Of a stretch of DNA of 22,515 nucleotides, positions 9,201 through 19,859 are shown in pieces. The notes under the pieces are model-generated. The model was not told the origin of the DNA and made no database searches. It was given only the letters and a program-made list of their open reading frames with translations. The stretch lies in the NCBI GenBank assembly GCA_009602725.1, contig WELB01000046.1:411859-434373 (forward strand), in the 5' to 3' direction. A program made the position numbers and the translations under genes. Source of the stretch: Spirogloea muscicola (Eukaryota > Streptophyta > Zygnematophyceae > Spirogloeales > Spirogloeaceae). The stretch's first letter is position 1. Each line of letters begins with the position of its first letter.

Positions 9201-11828
9201 CTCAAAGGATATAAGGAAGTACAAATGGCTTGTATTCGGTCAGATTTTGGGTTGACCAGAAGATATTTGCAGGTGCTATTTGTATGCACCGCGAATATGA
9301 TCGAGAGCATACCTGGTCCCTTGCTGGACCGCATGGAAGTCATTCGCCTGGTTGGTTATATTGCTGATGAGAAGATGCATATCGCGCGAGGTTACTTGGA
9401 GCCGTCTGCCAGGGACACTGCAGGGGTCAAGCCGGAGCAGGTACAGCACTGTGTCCAAGCCCACTTGTCACACGCAGTGCTTGTGCAAGTACTTCCTCCT
9501 AGAGGATGTTGTCGTATATTTCTGCTCAATAGTGCATGTGCTTAATTTACTTCATTCGTTTTATTCCAATAGCTTTTATTGAGCAAAATGCCTACTGTGT
9601 GTCATTCTGCTCAATGGAGTGCCACGTCCCTCCTTTTCGACTGACAGGTAGAGATGACGGACGATGCACTCAGGGAGCTTATAGAGACGTACTGCCGAGA
9701 GGCTGGAGTGCGCAGCCTGCAGAAGCACATTGAGAAAATCTACCGCAAGGTGCCTTAGCTCACGTCCTTGCACCCTTTGTGCTTGTATGTTGTCTTGCCC
9801 TCCTCGGAAAGTTGGCATCATGGGTTTGTTCCTTGCACTCGTGAGATGCTAGTGGCCAGTGGCCTGCTCGATCTCACGGTGTGAGGAGTTTTTCCAAGCT
9901 AGCACATATCACAGTGGTTGCCTGCAACAGCGATTTGTCCAATAGGTCATGTACAAGGATTAGCATGTCGGATGACAAGGGCAGCATATCGTGGCAGCTA
10001 AGATGCAACAGGGCACACCTCAAGAGTTATGCAGAGATTGCGTGTTGACTGATGGCCTTGGTACCATTTCTCTGTCGTCTTCCCCAGATTGCGCTGAAGT
10101 TAGTCAGAGAACAACCTGAAGTACTACCTGAAATGCCAGCTGCCTTGGAACATTCACCAGCTACATCAGTGCCTGCAGAGGGTGGGTCTTTGGACAGCAA
10201 CAAGGACTTGGTTGAGAAGATTTTGGAGGGCGACAAATACGACAAGGATGACATTGCAGCAGAGCTGATGGATACAACCAAGGAGGTGGTACTCTTGGAG
10301 CCCATAGATTCTTCTGGCAATAATTTTACATACTTGCTCTTGTATACAGCTATATTTTGTTATTACCTGAAAGTCAACTTTGAGTTGACTGGTCTTGCTG
10401 TTTAAGCATACTAGATTGCTCTGTTCTGAGGGTTCAATGTTGCCTGATGGGTTCAGCCAGCTAGTCCGTAATAGCTCACACCTGCCAGTCAGCATTTTGC
10501 ATGATAGGCCCTTGTTGACTTATCTGCAGCCACCGGCTGCCATGCATGATGGGCTCTTTGTTCGTTCTGTTATCAATAATTTAGAAGTTGAGAAGCTCAC
10601 AGATTGCATCCTGCCATCTTGCGCACAGGACGAAGCAGGGTCAATACCTGCCGAGTTGGTGCAAGATGCAGAACCTGCCAACTCAGAGGTGAAGGTGGAA
10701 GAGAGCAAGCCGGAGGGGACCCCAAAGATTGTTGTTGATGACAAGACCTTGGTGGACTATGTAGGCAACCCTGTGTTTCAGAATGAGAAGCTCTATCAGC
10801 AGACCCCCATTGGGGTTGTGATGGGTTTGGCGTGGACTGCAATGGGCGGTTCAACACTCTACGTTGAAACAAGCGTGATTGAGCAGGTCTTGACATTTAG
10901 TGACTGTGCCATTTAGCAGCTGTTGGTCATTCACTCACTCGTAGGAAAGAGCATGTGCGTGAGTTTTTGAGGCAAATGTGCTATATGCTACTGGACGTAC
11001 TGCGGCTCTCAAACTTTGACTTGTATGCTGATCAGGGGGACAACAAAGGTCAGCTGAGCATAACCGGCCAGCTGGGCGATGTCATGAAGGAGAGCGCCAC
11101 GATCGCGCACACGCTGTCACGCCAGCTGCTCCGCAAGATCGACCCTCTCAATAACTTCTTTGCTAATAGCCGGCTGCACATGCACGTGCCTGCGGGTGCA
11201 ACGCCCAAGGACGGCCCCAGCGCCGGGTGCACCATGATCACCTCAATGCTGTCCTTGGCCATGAACAAGGAGGTGAAGAGCGACCTTGCCATGACGGGCG
11301 AGGTTACTCTGACGGGCCGAGTCCTGCCAATTGGCGGGGTAAGCGCTCCATAAAGCTTTGGTGACCTGCCAGTCTTACCAAAAAGCAGGCACATTTTGAT
11401 TCAGTTTGGCAGGGGCAATATCTCCATTTTTGCATACTTTTTATTTGACAGCAACCCAATCCATGCTGAGGCCTTGATTGTGTTAGCAAGACTTTGTTCA
11501 GCTCCACAGCCTTCACATTTCAAAGCCATAAGTTCTGATTTGTGTGGTCAATCCTTGACCTTCGTTAGAACAGCAATATGAGAAGAGGCTGATGGAGAAA
11601 GCGCCGTCTAGCTGACTTGCCAGCTTATGCTTCACATCTATGTGCCAGGTGAAGGAGAAGACAATTGCTGCTAGGCGCAGCGGCGTGCGGATAGTCGTAT
11701 TCCCAAGTGCAAACAGGCGGGACTATGACGAGCTTCCTGATCATGTCAAGGAAGGGCTGGATGTGCACTTTGTGGAACACTATGACGAGATCTTCAAGTT
11801 GGCCTTTGACAAAGAAGAGCGCCAATGA
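3269..11828 (+). CDS. LON1: Mitochondrial-type ATP-dependent Lon protease, 21 exons
   Basis: LonA protease: a homohexameric AAA+ enzyme that unfolds and degrades damaged proteins in the mitochondrial matrix. Exons: 3269-3664, 4334-4399, 4804-4986, 5257-5340, 5464-5505, 5886-6008, 6398-6496, 6674-6739, 6961-7047, 7217-7256, 7480-7651, 8045-8169, 8289-8419, 8686-8790, 8936-9049, 9273-9440, 9648-9749, 10088-10285, 10629-10886, 11036-11338, 11649-11828. Together they are in frame, 1013 residues, near the usual length. The N-domain starts [19 protein letters not shown] (133-151). Walker A is GPPGTGKT (502-509) and Walker B LVLIDE (565-570). The catalytic dyad is Ser915 in DGPSAG and Lys958 in VKEK. 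The C-terminus ends EERQ, without a peroxisomal SKL signal, so mitochondrial Lon is preferred. The upstream frame is open to 3116 but has no ATG before 3269; 3386 is another candidate in good Kozak context. Exon 1 is Gly/Ala-rich and unlike later exons. The exon 18 end and exon 19 start are the least certain junctions. Targeting is inferred. Confidence 0.93.
3665..4333 (+). other. Lon intron 1 (669 bases)
   Basis: The longest Lon intron, donor GTTAGT and acceptor TTGCCAG. It contains no coding segment I can support. It carries GTTGCTATGGCGAC at 4040-4053, similar to an RFX X-box, followed by TTTATAAT at about 4055-4062. An internal promoter is possible but only weakly suggested. Confidence 0.75.
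6740..6960 (+). other. GC-AG intron in Lon (intron 8)
   Basis: The exon must end in ...CTGCAAGTTGCAG at 6739 to keep the Lon frame into [15 protein letters not shown]. The intron therefore starts GCAGGA, not GT, and ends TATAG at 6960. No in-phase GT donor is nearby. GC-AG introns are a known minor class handled by the major spliceosome. Confidence 0.75.
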
Positions 11829-12158
11829 TGTGCATTGTGTATCTGAGTTGCTCAGCCGGCACACATCTTGTGATTGCCAGGCTCTATGAAACGAAACTTT
11901 GGGCTCCATTGGCCTGGACTGCCTACCGACTTGGTATAATCTGTGTGGTTGTGTATATGTATAAGGTTGCGTCGGATTGAGCTTCTGCTGTATGGTTGGT
12001 TCTTGCATGAGCTGTACATCATTTTGAGGAGGTGATCTGGCATGAGAAAACAGAACGATCACGCTACTTGCTTCAAGGCTTGCACTTCAAGTCAGCAGCT
12101 TCAAAACTTTTTGCTCTGCAGTTGCTGCATTAGACACTCAAGTCTTTATTGAAACCCC
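11829..12158. other. Convergent intergenic spacer
   Basis: Holds the 3' ends of Lon (plus) and of the small minus-strand gene. I see no TGTAA, the usual chlorophyte poly(A) signal, on either strand. On the minus strand AATAAA lies at 12150-12145, nine bases after the stop of the minus-strand gene, which may be chance. No RNA gene or repeat recognised. Confidence 0.6.
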
Positions 12159-13053
12159 TTAGCCTTTGCCAAGCCCCGTATTTAGAAGGTCCAGGACTTG
12201 CATAGCGGCCACTCGAAACCCGTCCCTTTCCAGCTCCAATCTGGCTCGTCGATCATGTGCCTCGTCCTTAGACTGCTCCATGGCAGTCGTAATCTCAGCA
12301 GCCACAAGCTCGGCAGCGCTACACAGGTTGAGTACACAATGAGGTACTGAGCAAAGACAGGCGATTATGAGAAGGCGAGCATTCTTTAAAATCATGGTAA
12401 GCAAATTGCCTCGTGTGCAGAGAGTAACAGCCTGCTATGTGCAAGGCGCGGCACTGAGATGCTGACACTGGCTATAATCAGCTTATGAGCCATGCAATTG
12501 TCGAGAGATTTTCTGTCGGAGAAGGTACCTGACATTCCGCATGAGTTCCTCCATCGAGCTCTGCGTCTGTGCAACGACCCCTGGACATGCGGCACCAGCA
12601 ATGAGCAGATCGTCAAGGCAAATTCTTATAAGGCTGTGGACGCTTGAGTATGATGCCACTACATTCTCTACGTGAAATTGCACACCCGAAGACAGCCGGC
12701 CAGCTGCTACTGCGACTGCCGCCGCCTTCACCCGTCTCGTATGCTCATCACTCGTACTTATGCACGATCATTCTTACATATATTCTATCATTTTATAAAT
12801 CAATTCATATCATCTATCATTCTAAAGTGTTACCATGGAGCAAGGAGGCCAGCTGCGAGGCCCTCGGCCGGTCGGCGTTGGACTCGGAGCAGCCGTCGTT
12901 GTCGTCAACGGTCGCGGGCCGAAGGGAGCCTGCAGGGCCGTCGCCGGCGGCGCCCGGCTCGCAGCGGCCTCCCGGAGGCTCCACCTGCCGCTGGCGCCGC
13001 GATGCGGCGATGGCGGCGGCGGCGGCGGCGGCGGGCTCTGGAGAAGCGGCCAT
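12159..13053 (-). CDS. Small helical protein of unknown function, 3 exons
   Basis: Minus-strand model: exon 1 13053-12834, exon 2 12709-12529, exon 3 12318-12159. These join in phase to 561 bases, 186 residues. The start lies in a perfect Kozak context (GCCGCCATGGCC). Introns are GTAACA...CAG and GTACCT...TAG. Residues 1-73 are low-complexity, beginning MAASPEPAAAAAAAIAAS, then Arg/Gln-rich and Gly/Pro-rich. After residue 74 the sequence looks helical: HVENVVASYSSVHSLIRICL, then TQSSMEELMRNVR, then AAELVAAEITTAMEQ and a charged segment, ending NTGLGKG. No transmembrane segment or signal is evident. I do not recognise the family; small helical subunits of larger complexes look like this. It is convergent with Lon and divergent from the SNF2 gene. 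The acceptor of exon 2 could shift by 6 bases either way without changing the frame. Plus-strand frames over exon 1 are less convincing. Confidence 0.6.
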
Positions 13054-13378
13054 GGCGGCTCACGAAGCTGCAGGCTGGCGGCGGCCCCGCAGAAGCATAC
13101 CGCGTATTGGCGAACCACATCTGGTAGTTAATCTACTAAATGGTAAATTCTTCTGAGCCAGGCGCTCGTTCGCAGCGTGTGGTCAGCGACTTCCGGCCAC
13201 TTCTGTACTTAGCCACTCCGGCCCTCCATCACACAATACACTCCATTCCTCTCCTCCCCCCACCCCCAGATGTTTTGAACAAACGGTCGGATGTTCAAAT
13301 CACGTAGGGAACGAGCGTAGGGGGGGGGGGCGTTCCACTGCTCCCCTCTCGCTACTCGCCCCGCCCGCGACTGAGGGC

Positions 13379-13421
<43 letters not shown>

Positions 13422-13480
13422 CGCCGCAGGTCGTCTCCGCCACCTGCAAGGCGCCGTTCATGCGGCGGGGGGGTCTGAGG
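13054..13480. promoter_or_regulatory. GC-rich divergent promoter region
   Basis: Lies between the start of the minus-strand gene and the presumed 5' end of the SNF2 gene. It contains a run of 10 G (13321-13330), a CCG run, and GC-rich sequence of the same kind as upstream of the edge gene. A shared bidirectional promoter is inferred from the head-to-head arrangement. No TATA box is obvious. Confidence 0.45.
13381..13422. repeat. CCG/GCC trinucleotide run
   Basis: About 13 uninterrupted GCC units followed by GTC, similar in length and in its interruption to the run at 262-303. It lies in the divergent promoter or in a 5' exon of the SNF2 gene. Confidence 0.9.
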
Positions 13481-14023
13481 CCCTGTGCTGCTTCGGGTTC
13501 GTGAACACATCGCCTGCCCTGCCCCTGCCGACCGGCCTTGCCACCTTGGGTCTCCCTCAGCTGCTCCTTCGCAAGGAAGCTCCTCCGCTTACGCAGAATG
13601 GTCGAGAAGTGTACGCTGCTCTGGATCGTTCAGCCATAGGAAGGTGGAGCTCCAGCAGCACGCACTGGTTGATCACGGGCTTGCCTGGAACCTCCTGCTG
13701 AAGGGGAGGGAATGAGGATTTGCACAGCCTGAATCTGTGGAGCAAGTTGGGAGACTCGTTCTGGCTTGCGACCCGCTATTATATCTTCCCCACTTCATCT
13801 GTTATTCAGAGGACTTCCGTGCACCAGTTTGTATACTCTCGTCATTCCAGATTGGACTGCCATCAAGCAAGGCGTTTCAAATGCTAATCTTAAAATGAAA
13901 GCCAGAGGAATTGGCTCCAATCGACCGAACCTATGAGAGCCAGGCTTCCACAGATTGATTGAGATTCACACATGCACCATGTGTGAAACTCAGCACACAA
14001 TATAGCAAGCCTTTTCTCTCATT
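13430..14023 (+). other. Unresolved 5' part of the SNF2 gene
   Basis: Probably holds 5'UTR and perhaps one or two early exons. Two overlapping plus frames are open around 13432-13715 (one containing LPQLLLRKEAPPLTQNGREV), but neither has a usable ATG at its start and neither resembles a known N-terminus. The SNF2 frame itself is closed by TAG at 14003-14005. I call no coding exon here. Confidence 0.4.
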
Positions 14024-17000
14024 ATGGAGAGAAGATGCGACGACCTCGTGGAAGCCGACAAGCTTCATAATATCAGTTCAGCATCTACGTCAGGTGTCAG
14101 AGAAAGACAGGGCAGGGCTCACCTGCAAGGATCTGCCCACTCAGAAGACCTGCACCTTGGTGGAGGAACCTTCATAGTACCAGCCCTTTATGCAAACAGG
14201 TGTGCCAAGAGATCAATCTCCCTCACTGCGTGCTCGGCTCTTTTTGCATCAGTCACTGTGGGAGCAATATGGATTTCTGAGAGTCAAAGCTTGATATCAC
14301 AGACATAGCGCCCAACCTCAAATCAAAGCAAGCTGCCTACATGTCTTTCAGGCTCTATCCACACCAGAGGAAGGGAATTGAGTGGCTGTGGCAATTGCGA
14401 GAACTCAAGCGTGGTGGCATTCTTGGCGATGACATGGGCCTGGGCAAGACCTTTCAAGTAACCCGTCCTTCATCTCAACAGCTGCAGCTCATCTCAAAAG
14501 CTAATCTTCCATGTTTGGTAGCAAATCTCGTCATCAACTTCTTGTCTGGACCAATTGTTGTCCATAGTAGTAGTCATTGACAGCCAATCAAGAAGAGGGC
14601 AACCACAGAGCTCCAGTTTTAAGTAGGTGCAGGTCCATCAATGAAGATGGCTGATGATTGCAAGCTGCAAACAGTGCCGTTTCAGGACCCTCATTCAGTA
14701 CAAAGACTGAACTGTAGCTCCAATGACACTCGCAGGTTGCAGCATTTCTTGCTGGCATGTTCAGATCAAAGCTGGTGAAATATGTGCTTCTTGTGGTACC
14801 AATGACTCTGCTCAATCACTGGGTGAATGAGCTACTGGATGTTAGCCTTGAGCGTCGCACATACAGGTTTTCATCTTGCCGACTATGTCAGCACCAAAAG
14901 GACAGGTCGCACTGGAGGATACTGCACCTCGAATGCTGTAAATTGTGCGTTGGCGACAAAAAACTCGTGATGCAGCTTCTGACCAATCCTGGTCAATGAC
15001 AGGTATTCCAGCTCCGAGACCGTTAGACAGAGAAGCCAGAATCTGCTTGAGCTATATAAGGTGAGCAGCTAGCTCAACAGTACTTGCTTGTATGCCACAC
15101 ACCATCTCTTATGCCAATAACAGAGCTGTATTTGGAGCACTTGCTCTTCAGGATGGAGGCATTCTCTTAACAACATATGAAGTAGTGTGGCGCAATCTTA
15201 TCGAACTCAGCTGCAAACGGCCTGACCAAGATGCCCAAGAACCACTGTGGGACTATCTAATATTAGACGAGGTGAGGACTGCAGGCTGCCTCTGACCTAC
15301 AAGATCTCACAAGGCTTCTTGTAGCAGCATTTTGCTGCAGTGCAGCAGCATGGGCATGAGCATATTACGCAGATGCGATGAGACATAATCAGTAGCTGAC
15401 GAGCGGATGTGATGTGGGCTGTTCACTGCTGCTTCCTGCTTTGCAGGGCCATCTTGTGAAGAACCCATGTACAAAGCGCTGCCAAGGCATCAAGGAGTTG
15501 CGTTATAAATATTGCATTGTAGTGACAGGCACTGCTGTGCAGAATAGACTGAAGGTAAGGTTTGTACAGGTAGTTTCTTGGAGCGATGCGATGCTTGCCT
15601 TGTTCACTCTGTTTGACTGTTGGGCGGAGATGATATATCCCAGTAAGTGACCTTCTCTCAGATGATGAGACCTCCTTTAGAGCTTCATATCTACTGTTGT
15701 ATGCAGGAACTGTGGACCTTATTCGACTTGTGTTGTGAGGGGCTCCTTGGAAGTTACAAAGAGTGAGGATCCAGTACCTCATTTGTCCTCCATATCACTA
15801 GCTTGTCAACTATTGGTCTAGGCTTCCAGGCAGCTCTGCCGTGATTTCAATTGTCAACGTGCACAAAGCTAGAGGGTCTTCTTACTTTTGCATTGTATTC
15901 GTCATGTGCACCGACCTGCACACATCATTGTTGGCATGTGATAGGTTCCACAACAAGTTTGGGCGGATGATTGAAGAAGGCAACAATCGACAAGCCAATG
16001 CTTCAACCAAGCGCTCTGGCCGAAGGGCCGCAGAGGTTTGACTCAAGGCTTGCATACAAGTCCATGAGATTCAGGGTTACATATACTGAATAGCATGTAA
16101 GGAAAGTGCTGATATATTCTTAAGTGGTCTATTGTCCTGTCATTGGGGACAACAAGTAGATCGAGAGGAAACGGCTTCAGCAGGTATTTCTGTTGTCTGC
16201 AGTCTTTGCGGGAAAAGATTGCACCCTATTTTCTGCGGCGCATGAAGTCCCAGGTCTTTCCCCAGGGGAGATTGGCAGCGGCCACTCAAGGAAACGGCAA
16301 TCTACCAGGGCTGCCTTATAAGAATGACCTGATCGTCTGGCTTTCTCTATCTCCCAGCCAGGTCATTTGAAAATTAATGTCCCAGCCTTGATGTGCTTGG
16401 CTTAGTGAGCGATTAGAGGGATTACCTGAGCTAATATGCAAGTCTCATCCATGCGTGGTTGAAACACGGGTACTAGTGCCAATAATGTGGATTTTGTCTC
16501 TTAGCCATGGATGACAAGCTTAATAATAACATCGATATTGTCATCTTTGATTGGACCTCGCCAACAGCGGAGATTGTATGAAGCTTTGTTGGGAACTGAG
16601 ACTGTAAGCATTGCCCTAAAGGAGCACAATGCCTTAGCGGCTCTAACAGTAAGTCGGCATCCTTGAGGAGATATTTTGTGGAACCCATTGTCTTGTTTGA
16701 TGTTTAAGGAGGTCCTTATTGCATACATCAGGAGCATGAGGAAAGTCATGGCTTACATCTTACTGCTTGGCATCTCACTCTTACATGTAGGTTATGAAAA
16801 AGATCTGCGACCATCCATCACTACTTACAGCTGGTGCAGCTGAAGAAATCTTAGATTGCCTGGACCAAGACATGCCCAGTAAGGAGAGCGATGCATCCGC
16901 TCAAGCAGCCAATGATATGGCTCAAGTCTTAGCAAAGAAGCTGGCTGCTACTAAGCTTGAGGAGGAAAGCAGTATCTCCCAGTCTTGCAAGACAGTTTTC

Positions 17001-19859
17001 CTCTTTCTACTTCTAGTAAGTTTACCAAGCTATTCCCTAGCCGGAGCAGCATCCAAGGGCTGATCCTGATACCAGAAAAGATAGACATTTTGGTACCTCA
17101 ATAGCTTCTAACAAGGTACTGATTCTAAGTCGTGATTCCTCGCTTTGCCAGGATCGTCTCATTGCAGAGGGGCATCGTACTCTTGTGTTCTCGCAGACTA
17201 GGACGCTGCTGAATATCATACAGGTTGGACTTGGCTCTTGAGCTCACTGTGCAAGGGGACAATGAGAGATTGGCATCAGCATCATGAGAAAAAAGGCACA
17301 CATAAGGCCCTCACGAGATTCATGCTTGTGGCCTCAGGCTGAGTTACAGAGCAGGGCCATCAAGTTTGGGAGGATTGATGGACAACTGTCACTTCCCAAG
17401 AGATTGGAGCAAGTGGAGGTGAGTCCAAGCAAAATCAGAGCTTGTTTAATTTGTGTATGACACAACCTGAGTATAGCAACTAACCACTATTTGCCTGTTT
17501 GCACAAAGACCTTTCAAAGGGACAACAGCGTTTCAGTGATGCTGCTGACCACGCAAGTAGGAGGGCTGGGGCTCACATTGACCGGTGCAAATCGAGTCAT
17601 AATTATGAACCCACATTGGAATCCAAGGTACAATCTGAAGCTCCTAACGAGCAGCTAAAGTTATGTTTACTGCACTACTATAATATGATCCATCTCAACG
17701 TGTCCCAAAGCATGCTCTACTTTCGTGAGAAGATTACAGTAATCCTTAAGAATCTGCATGTATTCGGAAGTCTCAAATATGGCCTCTATCTCTTGCACAT
17801 CTACCCTACTGCAGTGTTGATGACCAGAGCGTTGATCGGGCTTATCGCATGGGCCAAAGGCGGAATGTCATTGTATATCGCCTGATTAGTGCATCAACAA
17901 TTGAGGAGAAAATATACGCGAGACAGGTGCCAATCATCCTGTGGCAATGTCAGTCCTGTTTAGAAGTGTCTTCACTACCAAGAAATTGTTGACGCTTTCA
18001 GCAAAGATCTGCATCTCAAGCAGTGCAGTGGCTCTGATACTGTTGGGACAGCTGGTTCCTAACCCATTATTGCTCATATCCTTTCTCAACAACTAATCAA
18101 ATAAGCCCTTTTAGCATTCCCATGTGCTGCTTGACAAGGCATTGTATTGCTCTACCACAGTCCATACAAGACTATGTTGTCTTACAAGTCATTATTTCTA
18201 TGAACAGGTCATAAAAGGAGGACTACTGCGGAATGCAACAGAAAATAGGGACCAATTTCGCTACTTCACCCCCTCTGTAAGTTTTTAAGCAAGAATCTGT
18301 GCAATGCAAAGAAGGACATTCTTTCTACACATCATCTTACGCTTCAGGGTTCACAAATCAAGCAAGATTGCAGTCTCTTGATTCGAAGATAGTGATTGAG
18401 CTACTCTTGTTCCATGTAACAGGACTTGCAAGACCTCTTTCGTATCCCAAAGGAAGGCTTTGAGGACTCCCATATCTTACGACAGCTACACAAGGACCAC
18501 GCTGAGCAGCACTTGTAGGTGGCATGAGCAACCTGTTCACTTCCCACCATTTCCATCACGTGCCTGCTCACTAAGCTCACTACGAAGTGGCAAGAGAACA
18601 TAGACTGTTGCCAATTATTTGTCTCATTCTTCCATACGTCACAAGGTGTGACCAGCATCTTTCCTTTGCAGGAACACTCGAATCGACGCACACATTGCGT
18701 CTCTCAAGGAGCTGAATATTGTCGGAGTCAGCCATCATGATATTCTATATTCAAAGGACGAGCCAGAAGTACCAGGTGACAATGACAATGAGGGATTCCT
18801 ACGAGGAGCCCCATCTGATGCTAATCCAGGTGCCGACTGGTAAGTGTGTTTTCTCTTCTTTCGATTCGTACGTCGAATTGTGCTTATCTGAGCTGCTTAC
18901 GTCATCAGTTGTCACGATGATTGAACAAACACACCAACTTTGGAATGTCCTGTGACCCTGGCATATTGTATTTATAGCAAGCAGCACACCTGATAGATAT
19001 GCAAGTGCAACGAATTTTTCCAGCAAAACATGCCATGTTAGTGTGGTGCCGAGGTCGGGCAACAACATAAGCCAATCAACTTCTGACAGACATGTACCTT
19101 CTGGGAAAGACAGCCTTCAAAGGTGTGCACGCTGTCTGTCAAGCCCATCTCCGCATTTCCTGAAAATGCTGCAGCATTTCTGCAGTTGCAGTTGTCATAT
19201 TCCAAAAGCAGCCAGTTTAACAAGATGCAGCAATGGCCTGCAGGCGGCAGCCATTGCTGACAATTACAGACCTGCATGCAAGACGAGGTGCAGAGCTACG
19301 CAATCAGCTACAACGCCAGACTCTACTTCTAGCTCAAGTCAAGCAGGCATGCCATCTCAGGGACAATATACTTGTTGGAGTATCACATAGTTCTGCATAT
19401 GTTTCATAAGATGCCACCTAGATCCTCCTCCATGCATGGCTATGAAGGCCAAAGTAAGTCACTTATTGGCTCCTCACTCAATCTGCTTACTTGCGCTTAC
19501 AGGGACTGAAGCTGCCAGATGATGGTGCAAAATTGTCGAAAAAAATCACCACCTTGCAGGAGGAACTGCGGAAAGTGCAGGAAGCTGGCAGCAGCAGCAC
19601 ACAGCCCACTGCTGTGAGTGATCTGAAAGCTGCTGGGCTAGCTGTTGCATCTCTTGTTGGAGCTTGCAAGAGAGCACGCAAGTCACAGGCATTACCGTCA
19701 GGACTAAGGCCAGCTGCTGAGCTGCAAGATAAGCTTGGTGCTGTGGCTCATACTGCGCAGCAGCCACGGTGCCAGGAGCGACACAGTGACAGGGATGCCG
19801 TGCAGGCACTCTCAACAGCCCTGCAGGACCTCTCTGTCCATTCAGCCGGCTACAGATGA
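14024..19859 (+). CDS. CHR24: SNF2-family DNA translocase, CHR24/ERCC6-like
   Basis: A superfamily 2 ATPase that would translocate on double-stranded DNA in the nucleus to remodel chromatin or displace proteins. Exons: 14024-14199, 14352-14457, 14736-14866, 15003-15060, 15152-15271, 15447-15554, 15707-15762, 15945-16035, 16203-16361, 16568-16648, 16791-17015, 17152-17223, 17338-17418, 17509-17627, 17815-17926, 18208-18276, 18423-18514, 18672-18839, 19024-19122, 19244-19337, 19503-19859. All are in phase, 857 residues. Q-motif region [14 protein letters not shown] (59-72); motif [10 protein letters not shown] (84-92); Ia LLVVP (112-116); II DEGH (196-199); III TGTAVQN (224-230); [34 protein letters not shown] (531-542). 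The C-terminal [13 protein letters not shown] matches the LPDGGAKI segment I recall from plant CHR24, which favours that subfamily over Rad54 or CSB. The ATG at 14024 is the first in frame, but earlier exons are possible. The exons at 19024 and 19244 are in low-complexity linker and uncertain. Confidence 0.88.

Noticed and set aside
12644-13156. Plus-strand frames over 12835-13156, including an ATG at 13052
   Set aside because: They lie opposite exon 1 of the minus-strand gene, whose spliced model keeps phase over three exons. The plus frames do not connect to the SNF2 exons in any way I could find.
17499-17885. 128-codon plus-strand frame
   Set aside because: It overlaps SNF2 exons 17509-17627 and 17815-17926 in a different frame. 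The true exons encode motifs V and VI.
19123-19390. Unspliced continuation of the SNF2 exon to the TAG at 19388-19390
   Set aside because: It gives a Cys-rich tail unlike the family and loses the conserved KLPDDGAK segment at 19503. An in-phase exon at 19244-19337 restores it.
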